Assembly (NCBI RefSeq): GCF_008386565.1
Contig: NZ_VUKA01000010.1
Span: 33,015 to 97,014 of the forward strand
Direction of reading: 5' to 3'
DNA length: 64,000 nucleotides
DNA from: Teichococcus oryzae
GTDB lineage: Bacteria; Pseudomonadota; Alphaproteobacteria; Acetobacterales; Acetobacteraceae
Position numbers and translations under genes: made by a program. Below, piece after piece: positions 51,974 through 60,913 of the stretch; position 1 is the first letter of the stretch, and each line of letters opens with the position of its first letter. Under the pieces are notes generated by a model, which did no database searches, was not told the origin of the DNA, and saw only the letters and a program-made list of their open reading frames with translations.

Positions 51974-53762
51974 TGACAACCTCCTTGTGAACGCGGATCT
52001 CCGCAGGGGTCCCGCTGGCCAGCACCCGCCCCAGATTGAGCACGGTGACGTGGTCGCAGATGTCGAAGATCAGGTCGGCATGGTGCTCGACCAGCAGCAC
52101 ACCCGTGCCTTGCCGGCTGATGGCCTGGATCAGGCTGCCCAACCGCTTGATCTCCTCGGATGACAGCCCGGCGGCGGGCTCGTCCAGCAGAAGGTAGGCC
52201 GGGCGCAGCATCAGGGCGCGGGCGATTTCGACAAAGCGCAGCTCGCTGTGCTGCAGGCGGTCGGCGCGGGCACTGGCCAGCATCTCCAGCCCCACCGCTT
52301 CCAGCGCCAGCCGCGCCGCCTGTTCCAGATGGCGTTCGTCGCGGTGGTGGCGCGGCAGGGCGAGCAGGGTTTCCAGAAAGGTCGCCCGGCCATCGATGGT
52401 GCCGCCGATCATGACGTTCTGCAGCACCGTGGCCTCGCCGATGATGCGCGGCGTCTGGAAGGTGCGGGCGATGCCGAAGGCGGCGCGCGCCTGCGGCCGC
52501 CCGGACACCAGTGGATCATCCCCCAGTGTCATCCGCCCCTGCTGCGGCTGGTAATAGCCGGAGACCACATTAAGCGTGGTGGTCTTGCCGCTGCCATTGG
52601 GGCCGATCAGGCCATGCACCTCACCCGGCGCGACCTCCAGATCGACGCCGTCGATGGCGCGCACCCCGCCGAAGGCCAGCATGATGTTATCCAGCCGCAG
52701 GCGACCTGGCGCCGGGCGGCGCCGCATCAGCGTCTCCAGCGCGGCGGGGCGCGGCAGGATCGCGCGGTTGGCGGGAAGCGGGCGGCGGCTGGCGAAATCC
52801 AGCAGGGCCGCGATGCCGCCGGGCATGGCCAGCACGATCACGAGCAGCAGGACCGCATAAAGGAAGGTGGACCATGCGGCGAGCGGTGCTGCGATCTCCG
52901 GCAGCAGCGTGAGCAGAATGGTACCAAGCAGAGGCCCGAGGATCGAGCCGCGCCCGCCGATCAGGATGGCGATGAAGAACAGCAGCGACAATTCGAAGGT
53001 GAAGGCTTCCGGCGTGATATAGGTCTGCAGCCCGGCGAAAAGGCCGCCCGCCACGGCCGCCATGGCGCCGGCGAAGATGAAGACGCTGACGAGCAGGGCC
53101 GGCTTCGAGATGCCGGTGGCTTCGGCTGCCACCTCGGCGTCGCGGATGGCGATCAGGGCGCGGCCGAACCGGCTGCGGGCGATGTTGCCGGTGGCCCAGG
53201 TGCACAGGACGGCGATGCCGAGGCAGAAGTAATAGAAGCCCCAGGCGGTGTCGAAGGGCGCCGGCATCTGCGGCCCGGTGATGCCGATGCCGCCGCCCGT
53301 CACATCCTGCCAGGCCAGCGCGATCTGGGTGACGATGGTGGCGAAGCCCAGCGTGGTCATCGCGAAGTAGAAGGTGCGCAGCCGCAGGGCGGGCAGGCCC
53401 ACCACCACGCCGAACACCGCGCCCACCACCGCGGCGCAGCCCAGCGCCGCGAAGGCGGGCAGCGGCGGCAGCACATTGCCCGTGGCCAGAACGCTGGTGG
53501 TGTAGGCGCCGAGTGTCAGCAGCGCGACATAGCCGATGGCGAGCTGCCCGGCGAAGCCCACGATCAGGTTGAGGCCGGCCACCAGCACCCAGTAGATCGC
53601 GGCGCGCGTCGCGATCATGGCCCAGTACTCATTGCCCGTCAGCGGCAGGAGCAACGCCAGGGCGAGCAGGCCGAGGAAGGGAAGGAGGGCCGTGGGCAGG
53701 GCCTGGGGGCGGAGGGCGGCACGCCCCCCGGGCAGGGCGAGGTGGTCCTTGGCGGCGTCCAT
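51954..53762 (-). CDS. Fused LivM-type permease and LivG-type ATPase
   Basis: A single 602-residue chain. Residues 1 to about 320 are a LivM-type permease with about nine hydrophobic segments, including VAGLNLIVGFAGQLAIGYV, LRTFYFAMTTLGFATIV and LIGGRGSILGPLLGTIL. From about 350 a LivG-type ATPase follows: Walker A GPNGSGKTTTLN, Walker B YLLLDEPAAGL, H-loop VEHHADLI. The signature motif is degenerate (LQHSELRFVEIARAL instead of LSYGxQR). Fusion of the two subunits is known but less common than separate genes. The gene is one base from livH and overlaps livF. Confidence 0.9.
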   Translation of the reverse strand: MDAAKDHLALPGGRAALRPQALPTALLPFLGLLALALLLPLTGNEYWAMIATRAAIYWVLVAGLNLIVGFAGQLAIGYVALLTLGAYTTSVLATGNVLPPLPAFAALGCAAVVGAVFGVVVGLPALRLRTFYFAMTTLGFATIVTQIALAWQDVTGGGIGITGPQMPAPFDTAWGFYYFCLGIAVLCTWATGNIARSRFGRALIAIRDAEVAAEATGISKPALLVSVFIFAGAMAAVAGGLFAGLQTYITPEAFTFELSLLFFIAILIGGRGSILGPLLGTILLTLLPEIAAPLAAWSTFLYAVLLLVIVLAMPGGIAALLDFASRRPLPANRAILPRPAALETLMRRRPAPGRLRLDNIMLAFGGVRAIDGVDLEVAPGEVHGLIGPNGSGKTTTLNVVSGYYQPQQGRMTLGDDPLVSGRPQARAAFGIARTFQTPRIIGEATVLQNVMIGGTIDGRATFLETLLALPRHHRDERHLEQAARLALEAVGLEMLASARADRLQHSELRFVEIARALMLRPAYLLLDEPAAGLSSEEIKRLGSLIQAISRQGTGVLLVEHHADLIFDICDHVTVLNLGRVLASGTPAEIRVHKEVVSAYLGA

Positions 53763-53763
53763 C

Positions 53764-54621
53764 TCACACCCTCCGGGTCGATGGCGAGCCGAACAGGCCT
53801 TGCGGCGCGACCAGCAGGATGGCGATGAACATCGTGAACACCATGACAGAGGAGAAGATGCCGCCCACGGTGAAGTTCGCCGCCTGCTGGAACAGGCCGA
53901 GCGCCAGCCCGCCGATGACGGCGCCGCGGTTGTTGCCGAGGCCGCCGAGCGCCACGGGAATGAAGCCGTAGAAGTTCAGCAGCGGGCCATTGGCGAAGAA
54001 GGCGAGCAGGAGCTGGCCGCCGGAAAAGCCTGCCAGCGCGCCGACCGCGCCCGCCAGGGCATAGCTGGCGATCCGCAGGTTCCGCTCCGGCAGCCCGAGG
54101 GCGCAAGCGGCGAAATTGTCCTCCGCCACGGCGATGAAGGCGCGCCCCACCAGCGTCCGGCGATAGAGATATTCGAGGCCAAAGATGGTCACGGCGCAGG
54201 TGGCCACGGGCAGCCAGTATTTCTCGTCCCCCATGCCGGAGCCGAGATCGAGCAGGCGCGGGAAGGGGCGCGGCTCCGTACCCCACCCGAGGGCCGTGAG
54301 CTGCTGGATGATCAGCGCCACGGCCAGGGTGGAGAGGACATAAAGGTGCTGGTCCAAGCTTTTCAGCACCGGCCGCACGGCGACGAACTCGGTCGCGACG
54401 CCGATCAACGCGCAGGCGGCCAGTGTCAGCGGCAGGGCCAGAACCAGGGGCAGGTCCAGCTCCAACATGAACAGCGAGCCGAGGACGCCGCCGAGCATGC
54501 CGAGCTGCCCGGCGGTGAAGCTCATCACGCGCGAGGTGGCGAACATGGTATTGTAGGTGATGCCGATGAGCGCGTAGACCGCGCCCACCGCGAGGCCCGA
54601 GGCCAGGATGGAAGCCAGCAT
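53764..54621 (-). CDS. livH: Branched-chain-type ABC transporter permease (LivH-like)
   Basis: A 285-residue inner-membrane permease with about eight hydrophobic segments. GLAVGAVYALIGITYNTMFA and SRVMSFTAGQLGMLGG near the N-terminus, and VALGGLGNNRGAVIGGL later, match LivH. It lies 18 bp after the substrate-binding protein gene and one base before the LivM-LivG fusion. It forms the transmembrane pore with the LivM half. Confidence 0.92.
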   Translation of the reverse strand: MLASILASGLAVGAVYALIGITYNTMFATSRVMSFTAGQLGMLGGVLGSLFMLELDLPLVLALPLTLAACALIGVATEFVAVRPVLKSLDQHLYVLSTLAVALIIQQLTALGWGTEPRPFPRLLDLGSGMGDEKYWLPVATCAVTIFGLEYLYRRTLVGRAFIAVAEDNFAACALGLPERNLRIASYALAGAVGALAGFSGGQLLLAFFANGPLLNFYGFIPVALGGLGNNRGAVIGGLALGLFQQAANFTVGGIFSSVMVFTMFIAILLVAPQGLFGSPSTRRV

Positions 54622-54639
54622 GATGCCGCGCCCGGTGCT

Positions 54640-55824
54640 TCAGACGTAACCGGGCGCGAGGGCGAAGGTGCCGTTTTTCGCGGTGTTGGCGGCGGACATC
54701 ACCACATCCTCCGTCGGGTAGCCGTCATGGTTTTCGGGCGTGAAGGTGTAGGTGCCGTAATAGCCCTGGTGCTTCGTCAGCCCGTTCCAGTGCCGGATGA
54801 TGGCCTCGCCCGAGGAGCCGCCGGCCGCGACGGCTTCCGCCACGAGGTTCACGGCATCGACCGCGGCGGCCACCCACCAGAGCAGCGTGTCGTCCAGCTG
54901 CACCTTTCCGGCCAGCCGGTCCACCAGCTCCTGCGTATGGGGCGGCAGGGCGCCCTTGTCGTCATAGCTGCAACTGCGGTAGCCGATCGCATAAACCTTC
55001 TCCCAGTTCGCGGGCCTGGCGAGCAGCCCGGCGATCTCACCGGAGGCCATGGAGGGATGGCCGACAAAGGGCACGTCCCATCCCAGGGAAGCGCGGGTGT
55101 TGAACAGCCGCGCATCCATGCCGGTCGAGACGCTCCAGACCACGATGGCCTCGGCGCCGGCATTGCGCGCGCGCAGCATGTCGGGCGTCATGTCCGGCTG
55201 CGTGGAATCGATGTTCGACTGATAGACGACCTGCGCGCCATCCTTCTGGAAGGCGGCGACCGAGGCCTTCAGCGCGCTGACGCCGTAGCCTGTGGTGTCG
55301 CCGATCACGGCCACCTTCTTCGTCTTCAGGATGTTCAGGCAGTAGCCGCGCACCGCGTCGTCCCACTGGCTGTTGGAAGGCGCGATGCGGAAGGCATTCG
55401 GGTAGCGCTTCGTGTCGATCAGGCTGTCCACCACGCAGGGATGGATGTTGGGCATCTTGGCGCGCGCCATGATCGCCGTCACCGCGAGGGACTCCCCGGA
55501 ATTGGTCGGGCCCCAGATCGCGTGCACCTTGGCCTGGCTGATCATCTCCTGCGTGGCGTTCACCGCCTTGGTTGGATCGCCCTGGGTGTCGCGCGTGATG
55601 ATCTCGACCTTGCGCCCCTTGACGCCGCCGGCGGCATTGATGGCTTCGGCGGCATAGATCACGCCGCGGTTGAAGCCGACGCCGGGCGCGGAGCTGGGTC
55701 CGGTCAGCGCCGCCAGCCAGCCGATGCGGATCGGCTCGCCCTGCGCCAGCGCCGGCCGGGCGAGGGAGGAGGCGGCCAGAGCGCTGAGGCTGCCCAGGGC
55801 CAGGTCGCGGCGTGTGATGGTCAT
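54640..55824 (-). CDS. Branched-chain-type ABC transporter substrate-binding protein (LivK-like)
   Basis: A 394-residue periplasmic binding protein. The signal peptide (TRRDLALGSLSALAASS, ending PALAQG) is followed by IRIGWLAALTGPSSAPGVGF, AINAAGGVKGRKVEIITRD and VWSVSTGMDARL, the Peripla_BP_6 pattern. GGGAG lies eight bases before the ATG at 55824. It is the first gene of the transporter part of a run that begins with two enolase-superfamily genes 75 bp upstream. The ligand is probably the substrate of those enzymes. Confidence 0.9.
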   Translation of the reverse strand: MTITRRDLALGSLSALAASSLARPALAQGEPIRIGWLAALTGPSSAPGVGFNRGVIYAAEAINAAGGVKGRKVEIITRDTQGDPTKAVNATQEMISQAKVHAIWGPTNSGESLAVTAIMARAKMPNIHPCVVDSLIDTKRYPNAFRIAPSNSQWDDAVRGYCLNILKTKKVAVIGDTTGYGVSALKASVAAFQKDGAQVVYQSNIDSTQPDMTPDMLRARNAGAEAIVVWSVSTGMDARLFNTRASLGWDVPFVGHPSMASGEIAGLLARPANWEKVYAIGYRSCSYDDKGALPPHTQELVDRLAGKVQLDDTLLWWVAAAVDAVNLVAEAVAAGGSSGEAIIRHWNGLTKHQGYYGTYTFTPENHDGYPTEDVVMSAANTAKNGTFALAPGYV

Positions 55825-55898
55825 GACGTTTTCTCCCGATGTTTTCTTGCGGCATTCCTGTCCGGCGCCGGCCCGTCCTGGCGCGCGCCGGGAAGCCG

Positions 55899-56978
55899 TC
55901 AGTCTTGCAGATGCGCGATGTAGCCTTCGTCGAAGGTGAAGCCCCAGCCGGGCCGCTCGGGAACCAGAACCTGATCCCCGGCAAATTCCAGCCGCTCCCG
56001 GTAAAGCCGCGAGAACCATGGCATATATTCCAGGAAACGGGCGTTGCTCAGCGCGCCCAGAAGCTGCAGGCTGGTTTCCGGGAAAAGGTGGCTCGATACC
56101 GGTACATCATAGCTTTCCGCCATGTGCCCGACGCGAATGAATTCGCTGACGCCTCCCACTCTCTGGAGATCCGGCATCAGAATGTCGGCGGAACGCAGCT
56201 CCAGCATGCGGCGGAAGCCGTAGCGGGTGTATTCCGTCTCGCCGCTGGCGATGGGTGTGTCGAGGGCGGCGGAAACCCGTGCCAGCCCTTCCAGGTCCCA
56301 GGCCGGCAGCGGCTCCTCGAACCAGGTCAGGTCAAATTCCTCAAGACCCCGGCCCAGCCGGATGGCCTCGGCCTCGTTCAGGCCCTGATTGGCGTCCGCC
56401 ATCAGCCGGATGCCGGGCCCGATGGCCTGCCGCACGGCCCGCACGCGGGCGAGGTCGGCGGCGGCGCCGAGGCCGAGCCGCATCTTCATCGCGGTGAAGC
56501 CCTGCGCCGCGAAGCTTTCCGCTTCCGCCACCAGTTCGGCGGTGGAGCGGGAAAGCCAGAGGCCGCCGCTGTGGTAGACGGGCACCCGGTTCTGGGCCCC
56601 GCCCAGCAGCCGGTAGATCGGCTGGCCGGTCGCCTTGCCCAGCGCGTCCCACAAGGCGCCGTCAATGGCGGAGATGCCGGCGACGGGCACGCCTTTGTGG
56701 CCGAGGAAGTTGATGTCCTTCCAGGCCCGCGCCCAGAAATTGGCGATATGCCCGGCATCGCGGCCCACCACCAGATCGGCCAGCTCGTCCACCATCTGCC
56801 GCAGCACCCGGGTGCGGCGGTTGTTGAGCGTGAAGATCAGGTTCTCGCCGGTGATGCCGGCATCGGTGCGCAGGGTGACCAGGATGCAGCCGAAGCCGGC
56901 GATCTCGCCCAGGGCGCTGCCGATCGGCTGGTCCAGCGGCACCAGCACCGGGCGGGTTTCGATGCGGCTGACCTTCAT
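55899..56978 (-). CDS. Enolase-superfamily enzyme, mandelate-racemase subgroup
   Basis: A 359-residue cytosolic enzyme. The capping domain precedes a TIM barrel with Lys165-x-Arg167 (AMKMRLG), metal ligands Asp195 (MADANQG), Glu221 (WFEEPL) and Glu247 (SGETEY), and the general acid-base dyad Asp270/His297 (SSHLFPE). These identify the mandelate-racemase subgroup, which also includes many sugar-acid dehydratases. GGAG precedes the ATG at 56978, which overlaps the stop of the second enolase-family gene (56975-56978). The pair, together with the Liv transporter downstream, probably degrades an acid sugar. Confidence 0.9.
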   Translation of the reverse strand: MKVSRIETRPVLVPLDQPIGSALGEIAGFGCILVTLRTDAGITGENLIFTLNNRRTRVLRQMVDELADLVVGRDAGHIANFWARAWKDINFLGHKGVPVAGISAIDGALWDALGKATGQPIYRLLGGAQNRVPVYHSGGLWLSRSTAELVAEAESFAAQGFTAMKMRLGLGAAADLARVRAVRQAIGPGIRLMADANQGLNEAEAIRLGRGLEEFDLTWFEEPLPAWDLEGLARVSAALDTPIASGETEYTRYGFRRMLELRSADILMPDLQRVGGVSEFIRVGHMAESYDVPVSSHLFPETSLQLLGALSNARFLEYMPWFSRLYRERLEFAGDQVLVPERPGWGFTFDEGYIAHLQD

Positions 56979-58102
56979 GGGGATTGTCTCCGTTCCGTGC
57001 GATGCGGGGCGCCAATGGCATAGCGAGCCAGTGTTTCGGGGTCGGGGTCGCAGCCAAGGCCGGGGCCGCCTGGCACCCGCATCATCCCGTCCACCGCGCG
57101 TACCCAGGGATCGAAGGGGTTGGCCTCCATCTCCAGCCAAAGCACCTCGATCAGCGGCTTCTCCAGCAGGGCGGAGGCCAGGTGCAGGGTGGCGACGAAG
57201 CCGGGGCCGAAATACGGACTGTGCGGTGCGACCTCCACGCCATGGGCCTGGCAAAGCTGGATGACCTGCTGCATCTCGGCGATGCCGCCGACCTTGGTGA
57301 CGCTGGGCTGGGCGATGTCGATGGCGCCGGCCTCGATCAGCGTCTTGAAGCCGAACAGCCCCGCGACATTCTCCCCCGCCGAGACCGGGATGCCGGATTC
57401 CCGGATGCGGGCGAGGCCACGCGCGTCCTCAGGCGGCCAGACCGGCTCCTCGAGCCAGAACAGGCCGTCCTTGGCCAGGGAGGCCGCCATGGCCCGGGCT
57501 TCCGGCGCCGACCAGGCGCAGTTGACGTCCAGCATGATCGCGGCTTCCGCCGCGCCGGGCGCCGTTCTGGCGGCCAGCACCGCCTCGCGCGTCACTTCAT
57601 GCAGCTTGATGGCGCGATAGCCGGCGGCGCAGGCATCCGCCGTGTTCCGGGCCACCAGGGCCGTGTCGCCATAGTTCAGCAGGCTGGCATAGGCCGGCAT
57701 CGGCGAGGGCTCGCTGCCGCCCAGCAGGCGCCAGAGGGGCTGGCCGCTGCGCTTGCCGAGCAGGTCCCACAGGGCGATCTCGATACCGGAGAAGGCGTAG
57801 ACGAAGGGGCCGTTGCGGCCGAGCAGATGCACGCCATGCAGGATCTGCCGCCGCAGCGCCTGGATGTCCCCGGCATCGCGCCCGACCATCAGCGGCGCAA
57901 CGATGGTGTCGATCGCGGCGCGCGTCGCGGGAATGGCCGTGTGGCCGAAGGCTTCGCCCCAGCCCACCAGCCCGTCCTCGGTTTCCACCTTGACCAGCAG
58001 GATTTCCAGCCGGTTCCAGGGCTGGCCGGCGAACAGGGGATGCGGGCCGCCCATGGTGAAGGGCAGCGACACGACCGAGGTTTCAATGGCTGCAATCTGC
58101 AT
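56975..58102 (-). CDS. Enolase-superfamily enzyme, second copy
   Basis: A 375-residue relative of mandelate racemase and muconate-lactonising enzyme. The motifs are Lys166-x-His168 (AIKLHE), Asp192 (MLDVNC), Glu218 (WLEEPV), Glu244 (SAGENV) and His294 (APHSPYFGPG). The KxH pair, unlike the KxR of its neighbour, suggests a different reaction on the same or a related acid. The start ATG is at 58102, 136 bp from the divergent LysR gene. It heads the leftward operon of two enolase-family enzymes and the Liv transporter. Confidence 0.88.
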   Translation of the reverse strand: MQIAAIETSVVSLPFTMGGPHPLFAGQPWNRLEILLVKVETEDGLVGWGEAFGHTAIPATRAAIDTIVAPLMVGRDAGDIQALRRQILHGVHLLGRNGPFVYAFSGIEIALWDLLGKRSGQPLWRLLGGSEPSPMPAYASLLNYGDTALVARNTADACAAGYRAIKLHEVTREAVLAARTAPGAAEAAIMLDVNCAWSAPEARAMAASLAKDGLFWLEEPVWPPEDARGLARIRESGIPVSAGENVAGLFGFKTLIEAGAIDIAQPSVTKVGGIAEMQQVIQLCQAHGVEVAPHSPYFGPGFVATLHLASALLEKPLIEVLWLEMEANPFDPWVRAVDGMMRVPGGPGLGCDPDPETLARYAIGAPHRTERRQSP

Positions 58103-58170
58103 CGGGCTCGCGGACCTTCCGGCTGTGCCGGCCGACCGGGCTGGCTCGTGCGCCGCGCATCACGACGTGA

Positions 58171-58189
58171 GCGAAACGTTAAGTTTCGC
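58171..58189. promoter_or_regulatory. Candidate LysR operator
   Basis: GCGAAAC-GTTAA-GTTTCGC is a 7-bp perfect inverted repeat around an AT-rich centre in the promoter between the enolase-family operon and the LysR gene. It sits in the middle of the 136-bp gap and has the size and spacing of LysR recognition sites. Binding is inferred. Confidence 0.6.
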
Positions 58190-58238
58190 GGAAGATAACC
58201 TCAATTGTGCAGGGCTTAATTCTGTATAAGCTGAACTG

Positions 58239-59147
58239 ATGTCGCTCTCGTTCCGCCAGATGGAGATCGTGCACGCCGTCAGCCGGCATGGCTCGGTGAC
58301 GGCGGCCGCGGCGGCGCTCGGTATCTCGCAGCCCGCGGTCAGCATGATGCTGCGGGAATGCAGTGCAACCGCCGGCTTCCCGTTGTTCCTGCGCAAACAG
58401 GGGCGGTTGCAGGCGACGGCCGAGACGCGCGTGCTGCTGGCCGACCTCGAGCGGGTATTCGAGGGGGTCGAGCGCATCAACCGGCTGGTCGAGGACATGC
58501 GCGATGCCAGCATCGGCTCAGTCCATGTCGCGGCGACACCGACCCTGGCCGACAATTTCCTGCCGCCGGCGCTTGCCGTGTTCCAGCGGATGCGGCCCCG
58601 CATCCAGATCACGATCCATACCATGGACAATCTGAGCGTCGTCGACACGGTGATGCAGGAGCGGGTCGATTTCGGGCTGGTGCTGACGCCGCTCGGCGAG
58701 CCGGATGCGCGACTGGTCGAGCTTTGCGCGGGCGAGCTGATCTGCGTCGTGCAGCCGGATCATCCTCTTGCCGGGCAGGGGGCTGTGGAGCCGGCCGACC
58801 TGGCGCCTTACCCGCTGATCTCCTTCAGTCGCAGCCTGCCGTTGGGCCATCTGGTGGAACAAACCTTCCGCGCGGCGGGCGTGCCGCGGCGGATCGCGCT
58901 GGAGGTGAACCAGTCCTCGGTGGCCTGCGCCCTGGCGCGGGCCGGTATCGGCGTGGCGGTGATCGACCCGTTCCTGCTGCTCGATGACCGTGACCACCGC
59001 GTGGCGCGGTTGCGCCTGCGCCCCTCCACCCGGGTCAGCGCCCAGGCCCTGGTTCCCAGGAATGCGGCCTTGTCGCGCCCCGCCTTGCTCCTGATAACGA
59101 CCATTCGCCGCAGCGCGCGGGCTTTCAGGCAGCGGATGGCGCTGTGA
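58239..59147 (+). CDS. LysR-family transcriptional regulator
   Basis: A 302-residue LysR regulator. The helix-turn-helix reads AVSRHGSVTAAAAALGISQP and AVSMMLRECSATAGFPLF. The effector domain has VAATPTLADNFLPPALAVF and GIGVAVIDPFLLL. It faces the enolase-family/Liv operon across 136 bp, with a candidate operator at 58171-58189, so it probably senses a sugar-acid-type ligand and controls both directions. Confidence 0.88.
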   Translation: MSLSFRQMEIVHAVSRHGSVTAAAAALGISQPAVSMMLRECSATAGFPLFLRKQGRLQATAETRVLLADLERVFEGVERINRLVEDMRDASIGSVHVAATPTLADNFLPPALAVFQRMRPRIQITIHTMDNLSVVDTVMQERVDFGLVLTPLGEPDARLVELCAGELICVVQPDHPLAGQGAVEPADLAPYPLISFSRSLPLGHLVEQTFRAAGVPRRIALEVNQSSVACALARAGIGVAVIDPFLLLDDRDHRVARLRLRPSTRVSAQALVPRNAALSRPALLLITTIRRSARAFRQRMAL

Positions 59148-59317
59148 TGCCTGCTTGTGTTTTGACGGGAACATTCCGGAAGCATCGCGGCGCCATCCAG
59201 CGCGGAAAGGCCTGCGTCTGACTCCGATGGATCAAACGCCGCACGTTCCTTTGCGCGCGGCTTGACATCGCCGCAGCCGATGGCAGGGTTGCTCCCGAAA
59301 AGGGGAGGAACTCACAC

Positions 59318-60892
59318 ATGCGCGGCTTTCTGCTGGCGATTGCTTCTTGTTTCCTCCCATGTGCCGTTGCGGCGCAGAACACCCTGACCATCGCGGCGCA
59401 GTCGGCGCCGACCGCGATGGACCCGCATTTCCACCGCGCAAACAGCAACAATGCGATCCTCCGCCAGATCTTCGACCCCCTGGTCGATTTCGACAATGAC
59501 GGCCGGATCGTACCCCGCCTCGCCGAATCATGGCGCGCCGTCGACGATCTGACATGGGAGTTCCGGCTTCGCGAAGGCGTTCGCTTCCATGACGGCACGC
59601 CCCTGAAGGCCGAGGATATCGCCTTTTCCTTCGCCCGCCTTCCGCTGGTCCCGAACAGCCCCGGCTCCTTCGCCTCGACGGTCCGCACGGTCAAGAGCGT
59701 CGACATCCTCGACGATCGAACGATCCGCATCGTCACGAGCGAGCCGACACCGTTCCTGGACGCAGAGCTGACCGCGGTGATGATTCTTTCCCGTCAGCTG
59801 CACGAGAACGCCACAACGGCCGATTTCAACAATGGCCGCGCGATGATCGGCACGGGTGCCTACCGCCACGTCTCCTATGAGCAGGGCAACCGGCTGGAAG
59901 TGGAGAAGAACCGGGGCTTCTGGGGCGACAAGGCGCCATGGGACCGGGTCCAGATCCGCTTCGTCAGCAGTCCCGGTTCCCGCGTGGCGGCGCTTCTTTC
60001 AGGTGACGTCGACCTCATCGACGGAGTTCCGACGCAGGACGTCGCGCGGCTGGACGCCGATCCGCGCATCGAGATCTTCAGCACCGAAAGCAATGGCACC
60101 GCCTACCTTTTTCCGGATACGGCGCGCGATCAGGCGCCCTTCATCACGGATCGGGAGGGCAGGCCCCTGGCCAGGAATCCCTTGCGCGATGTTCGCGTCC
60201 GCCGCGCCCTGTCCATGTCGATGAACCGCCAGGGCATCGTGGACCGGCTTCTTGCCGGGCAGGGAAGGGCGGCCGAGCAGTTCGCCTCGCCGGTCGCGAT
60301 TGGCCGGATTCCGGATCAGGCACCCATTCCCTATGATGTGGCACGCGCCCGGGCCCTGCTCGCCGAGGCCGGTTACCCGGATGGCTTCCGCATGACCCTC
60401 CATGGCCCGAATGGCTGGTTCCCGGGCGATACCGAGGTGCTTCAGGCCATTGCGCAAGGCTTCACCCGGATCGGCGTGGAAACCCGGGTTGAAGTGCTGC
60501 CGACGGCCACCTTCTTCTCGCGCGCGACAAATCGCGACTTCGCGATGTTCATGACCACCTACGCCTCCAATCTCGCGGCGATCACGCTTCAGCAGGTCCT
60601 TGCCACCCGCAATCCCGAGACGCGGATGGGACCTTTCAACCGCCAGCACTACTCGAATCCCCGGATGGACGAGGCCCTGCTGGAGGCGATGCAGACAATG
60701 GACGAGACGAAGCGCAACGCGCTGACGGCGGAAGCCATGCGGATCGCCATCGACGATGTGGGCGTGATCCCGATCTTCTATCCGAAAGCCATCTGGGCCG
60801 GGCTGAAGGCGCGCGTCAGCTATGACCCTTCGCCGGCCTGGTACACCAACGCACTCTTCGCGGCGCCCGTCGATGCGGGCCGAGCCAACTGA
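59318..60892 (+). CDS. ABC transporter family-5 substrate-binding protein (divergent type)
   Basis: A 524-residue periplasmic binding protein. The signal peptide (MRGFLLAIASCFLPCAVAAQ) is Sec-type. TLTIAAQSAPTAMDPHFHRA, REGVRFHDGTPLKAEDIAFS and YNPNLAGITL-like segments are standard family-5 motifs, but it lacks the TRNHxxMVFDTLYG signature of the three paralogues elsewhere in this window and is a separate lineage. GGGGAGG precedes the ATG by nine bases. It is 21 bp upstream of an M20 hydrolase gene, so a dipeptide or N-acyl amino acid is a plausible ligand. No permease is encoded nearby. Confidence 0.88.
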   Translation: MRGFLLAIASCFLPCAVAAQNTLTIAAQSAPTAMDPHFHRANSNNAILRQIFDPLVDFDNDGRIVPRLAESWRAVDDLTWEFRLREGVRFHDGTPLKAEDIAFSFARLPLVPNSPGSFASTVRTVKSVDILDDRTIRIVTSEPTPFLDAELTAVMILSRQLHENATTADFNNGRAMIGTGAYRHVSYEQGNRLEVEKNRGFWGDKAPWDRVQIRFVSSPGSRVAALLSGDVDLIDGVPTQDVARLDADPRIEIFSTESNGTAYLFPDTARDQAPFITDREGRPLARNPLRDVRVRRALSMSMNRQGIVDRLLAGQGRAAEQFASPVAIGRIPDQAPIPYDVARARALLAEAGYPDGFRMTLHGPNGWFPGDTEVLQAIAQGFTRIGVETRVEVLPTATFFSRATNRDFAMFMTTYASNLAAITLQQVLATRNPETRMGPFNRQHYSNPRMDEALLEAMQTMDETKRNALTAEAMRIAIDDVGVIPIFYPKAIWAGLKARVSYDPSPAWYTNALFAAPVDAGRAN

Positions 60893-60913
60893 ATCCATGG
60901 GGAAATTCACACG

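Noticed and set aside
52248-55923. Long plus-strand open frames opposite the Liv transporter genes
   Set aside because: They are antisense to well-conserved ABC transporter genes and have no recognisable domain.
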